Assembly (NCBI GenBank): GCA_964530555.1
Contig: CAZHBD010000009.1
Span: 1 to 22,372, forward strand
Direction: 5' to 3'
Origin: CAZHBD01 sp964530555
GTDB taxonomy: Bacteria; Patescibacteriota; Saccharimonadia; Saccharimonadales; AWTP1-31
Length of the DNA stretch: 22,372 nucleotides
Notes under the pieces: model-generated
The model's input: the letters and a program-made list of their open reading frames with translations, nothing else
The model's database searches: none
What the model was told of the DNA's origin: nothing
Shown here: in pieces, positions 13,644 through 19,937 of the stretch
Layout: the number at the start of each line of letters is the position of its first letter
Numbering within the stretch: position 1 is the stretch's first letter
Position numbers and translations under genes: made by a program

Positions 13644-13670
13644 AAGCACTTTATGAGAGATGCTTTTTTT
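13644..13670 (+). terminator. Probable terminator after purC
   Basis: AAGCA (13644-13648) pairs with TGCTT (13661-13665), followed by a run of Ts. The stem is short. Confidence 0.5.
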
Positions 13671-13677
13671 TGTTTGC

Positions 13678-13683
13678 TATACT
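13678..13683 (+). promoter_or_regulatory. -10 element TATACT for the DUF1653 gene
   Basis: TATACT, then TTCTAT, then ATG 13690 (spacing 6). This excludes the longer in-frame start at 13660, which would lie within the terminator. Confidence 0.55.
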
Positions 13684-13689
13684 TTCTAT

Positions 13690-13962
13690 ATGGGACGAAC
13701 ACACAAGGAGCAACTCGAACTTGCTAAAGAAATTGAAGGCGCAAAAGAAAAGATTACAATTGGCGCAAAATATTGGCACCACAAGAGCAGGGATAAGATA
13801 TACGAAGTAATTGGGTTAGGTTTTCTTGAAGCGAACGACGAACTTTGCGTAATTTATAAAGCAGATTACGGCGAGAGGCTGACATTTGTACGACCTTTAC
13901 GAGTTTGGCTAGAAAACGTAGTCTGGGGAGGCAAAACTGTTCCACGCTTCAACAAAATCTAG
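13690..13962 (+). CDS. DUF1653 domain protein
   Basis: The 90-aa protein has a Lys/Glu-rich helix of about 25 residues followed by a DUF1653 domain: GAKYWHHKSRDKIYEVIGLGF, then ELCVIYKADYGERLTFVRPLRVWLENV and the end VPRFNKI. DUF1653 is a small beta-rich fold of unknown role, often encoded by one-gene accessory units. Its stop codon is the first base of the left arm of the next boundary element (13962), so it fits a one-gene cassette. Confidence 0.85.
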   Translation: MGRTHKEQLELAKEIEGAKEKITIGAKYWHHKSRDKIYEVIGLGFLEANDELCVIYKADYGERLTFVRPLRVWLENVVWGGKTVPRFNKI

Positions 13963-14014
13963 TTCTAACTTCCATCACTAAGGAGAGCCAAACCAAGAAA
14001 GATGAAGTCAGAAC
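13962..14014 (+). repeat. Boundary element R5 with long arms
   Basis: GTTCTAACTTC (13962-13972) pairs with GAAGTCAGAAC (14004-14014), eleven pairs with one G-T. The loop contains GGAGAGCCAAACCAAG, which shares GAGCCAAACCAAG with R2. The right arm is also the left arm of the terminator that follows. Confidence 0.55.
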
Positions 14015-14037
14015 TGTGAAAAAGGTTCTGGCTTTTT
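14006..14037 (+). terminator. Terminator after the DUF1653 gene
   Basis: AGTCAGAAC (14006-14014) pairs with GTTCTGGCT (14025-14033), nine pairs, followed by TTTTT. The left arm can instead pair with 13962-13972. Confidence 0.75.
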
Positions 14038-14081
14038 GAATACCCAGGATAGAATTGCAAACGTATCGATCTGCTTCTTGG

Positions 14082-14112
14082 TATACTTTAATTAAGCAAA
14101 CTAAGTGAGGAG
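14082..14112 (+). promoter_or_regulatory. Promoter -10 (TATACT) and strong ribosome site (GAGGAG) of the VOC gene
   Basis: TATACT is at 14082-14087 and GAGGAG at 14107-14112, five bases before ATG 14118. Unlike most genes here this message has a leader of about 25 bases. Confidence 0.6.
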
Positions 14113-14117
14113 ACAGC

Positions 14118-14495
14118 ATGAGCAGTAATTTGTTTTCTTGGATCGAAATTTATGTTGATGATATGGAGAGGGCAAAGAAGTTCTATGAGACGGTTCTCGG
14201 CATCTCATTAAACGAAATGCCGATGCCTGAAGGATCTGGCGCTACAATGTATACATTTCCATGGTCTGATGGCGCTCCTGGCGCTTCAGGTGCTTTAGTA
14301 AAAATGGATCCTCGGAAACCAGGATCAGTAGGCACCATTGTCTACTTCAATTCTGAAGACTGCTCAGAACTTGAGCGAGTTGAATCGGCGGGTGGCCAAA
14401 TTATTAAACCAAAATCACCAGCGGGTGGCATGGGAAGTTATTGTATCTTTAATGACACAGAGGGAAACTCAGTCGGTTTCTACTCCGTAAAATAA
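14118..14495 (+). CDS. VOC (glyoxalase/bleomycin-resistance-like) family protein
   Basis: This 125-aa protein is made of two beta-alpha-beta-beta-beta units of the vicinal-oxygen-chelate fold. The first unit is FSWIEIYVDDMERAKKFYETVLGISL. The second is VGTIVYFNSEDCSELERVESAGG, then the end YCIFNDTEGNSVGFYSVK. This matches the YaeR/PhnB-like branch often labelled glyoxalase family. Family members are metal-dependent isomerases, dioxygenases or drug-binding proteins; the substrate is unknown. It has its own promoter with a true ribosome site and is followed by boundary element R7. Confidence 0.9.
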   Translation: MSSNLFSWIEIYVDDMERAKKFYETVLGISLNEMPMPEGSGATMYTFPWSDGAPGASGALVKMDPRKPGSVGTIVYFNSEDCSELERVESAGGQIIKPKSPAGGMGSYCIFNDTEGNSVGFYSVK

Positions 14496-14523
14496 TACCC
14501 CTTGAGGCTAATATACCCGAGTA

Positions 14524-14634
14524 CCCAGTTTAACAATAGTTATAACTTCCTCTATTGTTCTGGGCTAAACCAAGCGGGTAAATAGACCGATCGGTTCCCA
14601 TGACCGATCCCTCTCATTTACTTCTTGGTTTAGC
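14524..14634. repeat. Boundary element R7: hairpin plus multi-stem element, copy 2 of 2
   Basis: The first part is a hairpin CCCAG-TTT-AACAATAG ... CTATTGTT-CTGGG (14524-14564). The second part (14564-14634) has 11-bp perfect outer arms GCTAAACCAAG/CTTGGTTTAGC and is 61 of 64 identical to 8478-8541 over its inner part. The region 14496-14809 holds no gene, only this element and the following terminator. Confidence 0.75.
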
Positions 14635-14674
14635 TAGACAACTGGTAGTGCTGAAAAGTACTGCAAAAACACTG

Positions 14675-14703
14675 GAACCGTCCTAAAGGGCAGTTCTTTG
14701 TTT
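14675..14703 (+). terminator. Probable terminator in the gap before the EamA gene
   Basis: GAACCGTCC pairs with GGGCAGTTC across TAAA (one mismatch), followed by TTTGTTTT. Confidence 0.5.
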
Positions 14704-14809
14704 TACTTCTTAGAAATTAGTTCGAGACCTGTCTTGCTCGTATATCAATGTTGAGAAAACGGGCGTGTTAGTTATAGACCGATGCCTATTCTAAGTTAAA
14801 CGGCACGAA

Positions 14810-15681
14810 TTATTTTACTACCGCAAGTATTATCGCACCCACAACCATCGTCACGCTACCAAGCAGCTTATTTCGAATATTCGTTTCTTTAAGATATCTC
14901 CAACCGATGAGTACCGAGATGATTGCATCAAAACGCCTGATACTAACTGCATAGCTCGCGTACGTTCCTGCAATGGCGAGAATATGAAAGAAGCAACCAG
15001 CAAATGAACTTAGGGTTGCACCAGCCAGATATTTTTTGCTAGATCCAAACGTTGCTCTAAGCTCTGTTCTCTTTGTGAAGGGAACATAGAGCAGGAACAG
15101 CCAGCCAATGGCTGTAATAAGAAACATAATCGTAAACTCATCATACCCTGTATTCGATGCTTGCTTCATAAGTACCGTTTTACCGCGTATCCAAACGCCA
15201 CACCAATACTAAGCAAGGCTCCTTTGTTAGTAAACATATGTTTAATTGGATCGTACCAACGAACTCTATCGGGCTTTAGATTAATCATGTATGCTCCGGC
15301 AAATGTTAGGCCTATCCCCAAAACACCAGCTAGAGGTGGATTCTCGCTGAGAAAGATTGCTGCAATCAACAATGTGAAAATCGGTACAAACGAATTTAGT
15401 GGGGCAATGTAAGATAGCTCCTCATGCTTAAGTGCCTCAAGATTCATGAATGTGGCAATCATTAAAGACAATGCTGCACCTAGTAGCACTATTGGTGATT
15501 CGATTAAGGCATCCCATACAATGGTGTGTTTAGCCATCACAAACGGAAGCAACAATATGATTATCAAGAGGTAACTAAACCACATAAACATAGCGGCGCT
15601 AACGTCTTTAGCCAGCCTTTTTCTAAAGAAGCCAGAGTATGACTTACCGAAAGCCCCAAATAGGGCAAATATAAACCACAT
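14810..15681 (-). CDS. EamA/DMT-family transporter, split by a frameshift
   Basis: EamA proteins are ten-helix drug/metabolite exporters built from two five-helix halves. The first frame, from ATG 15681 (MWFIFALFGAFGKSYSGFF), covers half one and ends at 15166. The second frame starts at ATG 15169 (MKQASNTGYDEFTIMF), overlaps as ATGA, and covers half two to 14810. Adding one A to the AAAA run (Ts at 15178-15181 on the plus strand) joins them as GYAVKTVLMKQAS in one 290-aa protein of normal length. ATG 15681 is supported by TATAGT ending exactly 6 bases before it; the GTG at 15705 lies upstream of that -10. Options are a sequence error, a genuine null allele, -1 slippage on AAAA, or two coupled half-transporters. 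The substrate is unknown. Confidence 0.8.
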
Positions 15682-15687
15682 ACAATT

Positions 15688-15693
15688 ACTATA
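15688..15693 (-). promoter_or_regulatory. -10 element TATAGT for the EamA gene
   Basis: TATAGT, then AATTGT, then ATG 15681 (spacing 6). Confidence 0.5.
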
Positions 15694-15722
15694 CGCCGAC
15701 CACACTTTTTTTGCTCAAAAGA

Positions 15723-15746
15723 GTCCGTGACCGGTATGCGGAGCCA
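15723..15746 (+). repeat. Cassette-boundary repeat core, copy R6
   Basis: It matches the R1/R2 core with a single change (GACCGGT instead of GACCTGT). It lies between the EamA promoter and the next terminator hairpin. Confidence 0.8.
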
Positions 15747-15754
15747 AGATTTAG

Positions 15755-15797
15755 ACCCAAAATAACAGGGGTGAAATGCCTCTGTTATTTTTTGGGT
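15755..15797. terminator. Terminator-like hairpin after R6
   Basis: ACCCAAAATAACAG pairs with CTGTTATTTTTTGGGT, with a small mismatch in the A/T part. It is the hairpin that follows the core at this boundary. Confidence 0.65.
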
Positions 15798-15832
15798 GGG
15801 GGCAATCGGACCGACTTCAAACTTGAGTTTGA

Positions 15833-15838
15833 TATCAT
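15833..15838 (+). promoter_or_regulatory. -10 element TATCAT for the P-loop kinase gene
   Basis: TATCAT, then GTAGCA, then ATG 15845 (spacing 6). Confidence 0.45.
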
Positions 15839-15844
15839 GTAGCA

Positions 15845-16369
15845 ATGGCAACATTAGTTACGGGCACGCCCGGTTCAGGCAAAACTACGTTAACACAATA
15901 TGCTGCATCCGTTGGTGACAAACGTTTTTTTGATGCTGACGAAATTGCTAAACTCTGTGAGTGGCGAGAATATGAAACCGGAAACGTACTCGGCTACGTT
16001 ACCGAACAGAAGGAAACCGGCCTGGACGAATGGTATAAAAAATACGGTTGGTATTGGCGGCAAGATGCCATGGAGAAATTCCTACTCCAGAATCCAGATG
16101 CCATCCTGTGTGGCTCTGCCGAGAATATTGTAGACTTCTACCCACAGTTTGATCGGATGTTTATTCTCATGAAAACAGAGGATGAATTACTGCATAACTT
16201 AGCAAGTCCTGATCGAAACAACCCATTTGGGAAAACAGCCGAACAACGCAAAAACTTTATGAACTGGCAAGAATATTTAATTAGAGAAGCCGAAAAATAT
16301 CACCCTACAATCTTAGAAGGCAACTTGATCTCTGAATCTTACAATTCCATTGTGTCTGTTAGTTTATAA
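15845..16369 (+). CDS. P-loop nucleotide-kinase-like protein (AAA_18 type)
   Basis: The 174-aa protein begins with a Walker A motif GTPGSGKTT at residues 7-15. It is followed by FFDADEIAKL, a typical acceptor-side Asp/Glu segment of small kinases, and PDAILCGSAENI, which resembles the second beta-strand motif (CGS). The LASPDRNNPFGKTAEQRKNF stretch resembles the lid region. This layout fits adenylate-kinase-like small kinases and AAA_18 proteins; the phosphoryl acceptor is unknown. It stands alone and is the last gene of the accessory region. It converges on the GH5 gene, whose stop is 38 bases away. Confidence 0.8.
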   Translation: MATLVTGTPGSGKTTLTQYAASVGDKRFFDADEIAKLCEWREYETGNVLGYVTEQKETGLDEWYKKYGWYWRQDAMEKFLLQNPDAILCGSAENIVDFYPQFDRMFILMKTEDELLHNLASPDRNNPFGKTAEQRKNFMNWQEYLIREAEKYHPTILEGNLISESYNSIVSVSL

Positions 16370-16407
16370 CCAAGCGTCAGGTTTAGATGACATTGTCAGT
16401 CAGAAAT

Positions 16408-17772
16408 CTAGAGAAGTTGGTCGACCCAAGACTTAAAAGGTCCTGGGGTGTCATCACTTGTACTCGTCCACGGAGTTGCCGAATGGTTGGAGGCAGCTGG
16501 ATCACCTGGGTACGAGCTACCGCGATTATAGAATGTCCACTGCGTACGGCTAATATTGTACTTCTTGTATAGAGCAACGATGTCTGTGCGCCACTGGGTA
16601 GCGTTAGGGAGACCCTCACAGATGTCATACTCACCAATAAACAGCGGTAAGCGCACTCCTGACGTGGCCAGCATATTAAGGTTGCGCTGTATTCGCGCTT
16701 CAAGGCTTGCTTTGTTGGCGCCAGGATTCACATAGCCATCACCATTTGCGTCAGTTGAGTTACGATTGCCACAGCTACTGTTGCTGCTCGCATATCCGTC
16801 AACTCCGCAGCCAGAAAGCAAATTACCGTTCGCATCGTAGGCACCGCCAAAATAGTCATGATATGAATAGATGAGATTTGATTTATCGTCGATCGTACTC
16901 GCAATTGCCGATGCGCTTAAGATTCGTTCGCCCGCTTGTGGCTCTATCATGAGAATCTTATCGGCATCCTTGGCTCGCACATGGTTAATGAGCTGGTTAT
17001 ACATGTTGAGTAGTCCGACATCGTCCGTATAGTTGATAGACTGAATTTCGTTGGCTAGATCGATAGCCACGACTGTTGATTCACTTTTGTAATCGTTAGC
17101 AATTTTCTGAATATAATCCTTGGCGTTGGCGTTTATAGCACCTATGCGCTGCCCACATACGCCGTTAGTAGTGACTTGTGCCCACGCCGGGATGTGTCCA
17201 TCCGTGCCGGAACAGTTGCCCCGACCAGTACCATGAATTGGGTCCAGTATGACATATAGGCCAACCGACTTAGCGTTGGCAATAATTGTATTCAGCTTGC
17301 TAAATTTGGCCGAGTCAAACCCACCAGTCCCTGCGTTGGGTTGAAAAGCCTCCCACTGCATTGCTAAGCGGACGGCATTGAATCCTTTGTTCTTGATCTT
17401 TTGAAGCTGCGTCAAACTGGCATGCTTGGTCATGTAAGTATCGTTCCCGATGTCTTTGAGGTTAAAACCATTGAGAATGATCGAGGTGCCCTGGCTATTA
17501 CAAAACGGATTTGGGTAACAGGTATGTAAGGCTTCGGTCGAAGTGGATACGCCGGCGAATTTTACGTATTGTCCACCACTAGCGTTCCCGTCATCGAGAG
17601 GAGAAAGGGAGGAGAGAACGCCGTCTTCTGGTTCGATACTTGTTACTGGCGTGGCTGCATGGGCAAAATAGAGCACAATCGAACCAATAATGGCCAGCGA
17701 AACCACCAGCAAAACCGACCGCCGTTGTCTAGCGGAGTTAAGCAATTTCCTGAGTTTAGTGACACGCCGCAC
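16408..17772 (-). CDS. Membrane-anchored glycoside hydrolase family 5 (cellulase-like)
   Basis: GH5 enzymes cleave beta-linked glucans, mannans and related glycans with a retaining mechanism. The N-terminal basic segment plus VLLVVSLAIIGSIVLYFAHA is a signal anchor. A short Ser/Gly-rich region with IEPEDGVLSS and NASGGQYVKFAG follows; this pattern I associate with carbohydrate-binding segments of Saccharibacteria surface proteins. The catalytic barrel shows FNAVRLAMQWEAF, the acid/base Glu in AIDLANEIQ, YSYHDYFGG and the nucleophile Glu in PLFIGEYD. I chose GTG 17772 because AAGG lies 8 bases upstream. The in-frame GTG at 17802 would add ten residues but sits one base after a -10-like TAAACT. 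It probably acts outside the cell on host or environmental polysaccharide. Confidence 0.9.
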   Translation of the reverse strand: MRRVTKLRKLLNSARQRRSVLLVVSLAIIGSIVLYFAHAATPVTSIEPEDGVLSSLSPLDDGNASGGQYVKFAGVSTSTEALHTCYPNPFCNSQGTSIILNGFNLKDIGNDTYMTKHASLTQLQKIKNKGFNAVRLAMQWEAFQPNAGTGGFDSAKFSKLNTIIANAKSVGLYVILDPIHGTGRGNCSGTDGHIPAWAQVTTNGVCGQRIGAINANAKDYIQKIANDYKSESTVVAIDLANEIQSINYTDDVGLLNMYNQLINHVRAKDADKILMIEPQAGERILSASAIASTIDDKSNLIYSYHDYFGGAYDANGNLLSGCGVDGYASSNSSCGNRNSTDANGDGYVNPGANKASLEARIQRNLNMLATSGVRLPLFIGEYDICEGLPNATQWRTDIVALYKKYNISRTQWTFYNRGSSYPGDPAASNHSATPWTSTSDDTPGPFKSWVDQLL

Positions 17773-17858
17773 TGCTGTCCCTTGTATTAGTCTTACTATC
17801 ACTAGTTTAGCACAAGCATTTGACCGCCCAACAGCTTAGTCACCTTCCATACGTCTGC

Positions 17859-17864
17859 TATACT
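17859..17864 (+). promoter_or_regulatory. -10 element TATACT for the secreted 75-residue protein
   Basis: TATACT, then CCTGCT, then ATG 17871 (spacing 6). Confidence 0.55.
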
Positions 17865-17870
17865 CCTGCT

Positions 17871-18098
17871 ATGAAACACAGAAAAAGCTTGATAGCCATG
17901 CTCTTGTTGGTCGGTTTGTTAGCATGTATCCTGTCATCTCAAGCCCTAGCTATACGCAAAGTCAATGATTTACCAGGAAGAGTAATTGGTGAAAACCCCC
18001 AGCACAAACGAGAAAGTCAGCTCCCGGTGTGTAGTTTTAACGGCGTAGACTTTGAACAGTTGCCATGTTATTCCCCTCCAGACGCGATGTACTTATAG
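17871..18098 (+). CDS. Secreted 75-residue protein with a Cys pair
   Basis: The protein starts with a clear signal peptide: MKHRKS, a hydrophobic core (about residues 7-23) and an SSQALA-type cleavage site near residue 27. The mature part of about 48 residues is polar and has two Cys 12 apart (CSFNGVDFEQLPC), which could form a disulfide. I recognise no family. ATG 17871 is chosen because the -10 ends 6 bases before it; the longer frame from 17820 would start upstream of the promoter. It is divergent from the GH5 gene across about 70 bases, so the two may share control. Confidence 0.65.
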   Translation: MKHRKSLIAMLLLVGLLACILSSQALAIRKVNDLPGRVIGENPQHKRESQLPVCSFNGVDFEQLPCYSPPDAMYL

Positions 18099-18125
18099 CG
18101 CTTCTCGATTAGATGAAGGATTTGA

Positions 18126-18234
18126 TATACTATAGTTGTTGATAAGTCCAGAAGTTAAAATAGCTCTTTGTCTCTGAGAATATCTATTTCCTGGCACACA
18201 TATGCAAGAGGCTCATTATTAATCTAATAAGGAG
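18126..18234 (+). promoter_or_regulatory. -10 element, 5' leader and ribosome site of the 52-residue protein gene
   Basis: TATACT (18126-18131) is followed by about 100 bases of leader ending in AAGGAG (18229-18234), five bases before ATG 18240. This is the longest apparent 5' leader in the window, so it might carry regulation; no known riboswitch was recognised. Confidence 0.5.
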
Positions 18235-18239
18235 TCGTT

Positions 18240-18398
18240 ATGACAAAAATGACAAAAGAAGAAGAGATGGACTGGTACGACCGAACGCATAGGAACTGGC
18301 GTTCGTGGGGTTCCTGGTTCAGCTGGGGCTCACCTGTTGGGCTGGGGCTGTTTATTCTCAGCCTCGCGTTTGCTGCCTGGATACTGGCGCAAATATAA
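18240..18398 (+). CDS. 52-residue Trp-rich single-pass membrane protein
   Basis: The N-terminal half is charged and Trp-rich: MTKMTKEEEMDWYDRTHRNW, then RSWGSWFSWGSP. One hydrophobic helix follows (VGLGLFILSLAFAAWILAQI) and the protein ends there. AAGGAG lies five bases before the ATG, so translation is well supported. Six tryptophans in 52 residues suggest an interfacial amphipathic segment that lies on the membrane. I recognise no named family; its short length means automatic gene callers may miss it. A terminator follows 14 bases after the stop. Confidence 0.65.
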   Translation: MTKMTKEEEMDWYDRTHRNWRSWGSWFSWGSPVGLGLFILSLAFAAWILAQI

Positions 18399-18412
18399 GC
18401 TGAGCTAATCAT

Positions 18413-18447
18413 AAAAAAACAGAGCACCTCACGGTCTCTGTTTTTTT
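18413..18447. terminator. Bidirectional terminator
   Basis: AAAAAAACAGAG pairs with CTCTGTTTTTTT, 12 pairs across an 11-base loop. It has a T run on either strand and lies between convergent genes. Confidence 0.85.
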
Positions 18448-18474
18448 AACGCCTGGCTAAGCCTGTTGCGAGTC

Positions 18475-18774
18475 TCAAGACTTTCGGCTTAGTATAGCGC
18501 GAATTGAAGGGCTAATAGTTTTATCTTTGCGATGTATGCAGCCGATCCAACAACATGGGCGGCGCTTGCCCTCGTTTAGCTCGATAACGGTTCGCTTAAC
18601 ATGTTCCTGGCGTGTGGCAGCCTGTTTGACAGTAATCGTCCAGCAAATCCATTCATTACGGGCTAAGGGGGTTAGGCTATTCCATTTCGAGACGGCAGAC
18701 TTACTCGCTACGAGTGCCTTACGCAAATCATCAGGAATTTTATGAACCGTACCTTCAGATAATTGTTGTATCAT
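18475..18774 (-). CDS. YdeI/OmpD-associated-like (bacteriocin-protection-type) protein
   Basis: The 99-aa protein resembles the YdeI/OmpD-associated domain: VHKIPDDLRKALVASKSAVSKWNSLTPLARNEWICWTITVKQAATRQEHVKRTVIELNEGKR in pieces follows the family pattern PxDLxxAL...Fxx(L)SPxxRxxxxxWI...KxxxTRxxRixk...L. It lacks the N-terminal part of the longer family members. The C-terminal CCWIGCIHRKDK is Cys-rich and might bind a metal. The function is not established. I chose ATG 18774 because TTGCTA-17-TAAAAT lies on the same strand with the -10 ending 7 bases before it; an adjacent GTG at 18777 is possible. Confidence 0.7.
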   Translation of the reverse strand: MIQQLSEGTVHKIPDDLRKALVASKSAVSKWNSLTPLARNEWICWTITVKQAATRQEHVKRTVIELNEGKRRPCCWIGCIHRKDKTISPSIRAILSRKS

Positions 18775-18781
18775 CACACCA

Positions 18782-18810
18782 ATTTTAACGCGCTAATAAA
18801 CCCCTAGCAA
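18782..18810 (-). promoter_or_regulatory. Promoter of the YdeI-like gene
   Basis: TTGCTA (18810-18805), a 17-base spacer, TAAAAT (18787-18782), then 7 bases to ATG 18774. Confidence 0.6.
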
Positions 18811-18995
18811 TCATAAACCTATGACTCTTTATACACTTCGTTAGGCCATGGTGTGGAATAATGAGTAAATACGCAAAATAGAAATCGACAAGTTTCAAAA
18901 AGCCTGGCTCGCTTGCCGCTGGTGCTTGCTTCATTCCGATACAAAAACAATGAACTGAGAAAACTAAGTACTAGGGTATACTGGAGAGTATTCCT

Positions 18996-19937
18996 ATGAA
19001 GTTGGTAGTTCAGATACCGTGTCTCAACGAAGCCAAGACCTTGCCTTTGGTGTTGAAGTCGATCCCAAAAAAAATCCCTGGCATTAGCGAGATTATCGTA
19101 CAAGTTATCGATGATGGTTCGAGCGACAAGACCGTAGATGTAGCAAAAGCACACGGGGTAACACATTTTGTGACGCACCGATCAAATCAAGGTTTGGCAC
19201 GCTCGTTTCATGACGGCGTAAACCGTGCGCTCGAACTTGGAGCCGATATTGTAGTTAACACTGACGGCGATAACCAATATCCTCAAGATCGTATAGCCGA
19301 CCTGGTACAGCCAATTATCGACGGCGAAGCCGACATTGTTATTGCCGACCGGCAAACCCATACTATTGAGCACTTCTCGCCGCTAAAAAAAATATTGCAG
19401 CGACTAGGTACAAGAATTGTCAATAAAGCAGCAGGCACACAGATACCTGATGCCGTAAGCGGATTTCGAGCATATTCAAGAGAATCTTTGATGCGGCTCA
19501 ACACAATTACCCGTTTTAGCTACACCACCGAAACAATCATCCAGGCTGGCAACAAAAAACTTGCAATTACCAGCGTTCCTATAGATGTAAACCCCAAGTT
19601 GCGTGAATCAAGACTCTTTTCATCAACCTTAGAGCACGTTTTAAAATCAACGATTTCCATCTTCCGCTCATTCGTCATGTATCGGCCCTACAATCTATTT
19701 TGGTCAATAGGCGCTTTCTTCGCATTGCTCGGCCTTTTACCTTTCGGACGTTACATTTATTTCATGACACAGCGCGAACACGGCAGTCATCTACAATCGC
19801 TACTTGTAGGCACCGTGATACTGAGCGGAGCATTTCTTTGTTTTGCATTGGGCGTGATCGCAGATATGATTCGTATCAACCGTATCTTGAATGAGGATGC
19901 CTTGGAGCATATGAAACGACTACGGTTCGACCGATAA
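18996..19937 (+). CDS. Polyprenyl-phosphate glycosyltransferase (GT2, DPM1-like) with C-terminal membrane helices
   Basis: This 313-aa protein has an N-terminal GT-A domain: IPCLNEAKTLPLVL, VIDDGSSDKTVDVAKAHG, the DxD-type NTDGDNQYP (metal and nucleotide-sugar binding) and DAVSGFRAYSRESL. Two hydrophobic helices follow at about residues 233-250 and 265-290. This layout is typical of enzymes that transfer a hexose from a nucleotide sugar to undecaprenyl or dolichyl phosphate on the inner membrane face. TATACT (18977-18982) and GGAGAG lie just upstream of the ATG, giving a very short leader. It converges with the large membrane gene by an 18-base overlap. Confidence 0.9.
   Translation: MKLVVQIPCLNEAKTLPLVLKSIPKKIPGISEIIVQVIDDGSSDKTVDVAKAHGVTHFVTHRSNQGLARSFHDGVNRALELGADIVVNTDGDNQYPQDRIADLVQPIIDGEADIVIADRQTHTIEHFSPLKKILQRLGTRIVNKAAGTQIPDAVSGFRAYSRESLMRLNTITRFSYTTETIIQAGNKKLAITSVPIDVNPKLRESRLFSSTLEHVLKSTISIFRSFVMYRPYNLFWSIGAFFALLGLLPFGRYIYFMTQREHGSHLQSLLVGTVILSGAFLCFALGVIADMIRINRILNEDALEHMKRLRFDR

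Noticed and set aside
7988..15746. Boundary repeats as a CRISPR array
   Set aside because: Copies are kilobases apart with whole genes between them, not regularly spaced short spacers, and no cas gene is present.
7988..15746. Boundary repeats as classic integron attC sites
   Set aside because: There is no GTTRRRY/RYYYAAC core pair and no integron integrase in the window; the conserved part is inside the arms, not at their ends. An integron-like process is kept only as a hypothesis.
18819..19178. Minus-strand 119-codon frame before and into the GT2 gene
   Set aside because: It overlaps the GT2 start and its promoter; the protein has no family features. The gap 18778-18995 otherwise holds only promoters.
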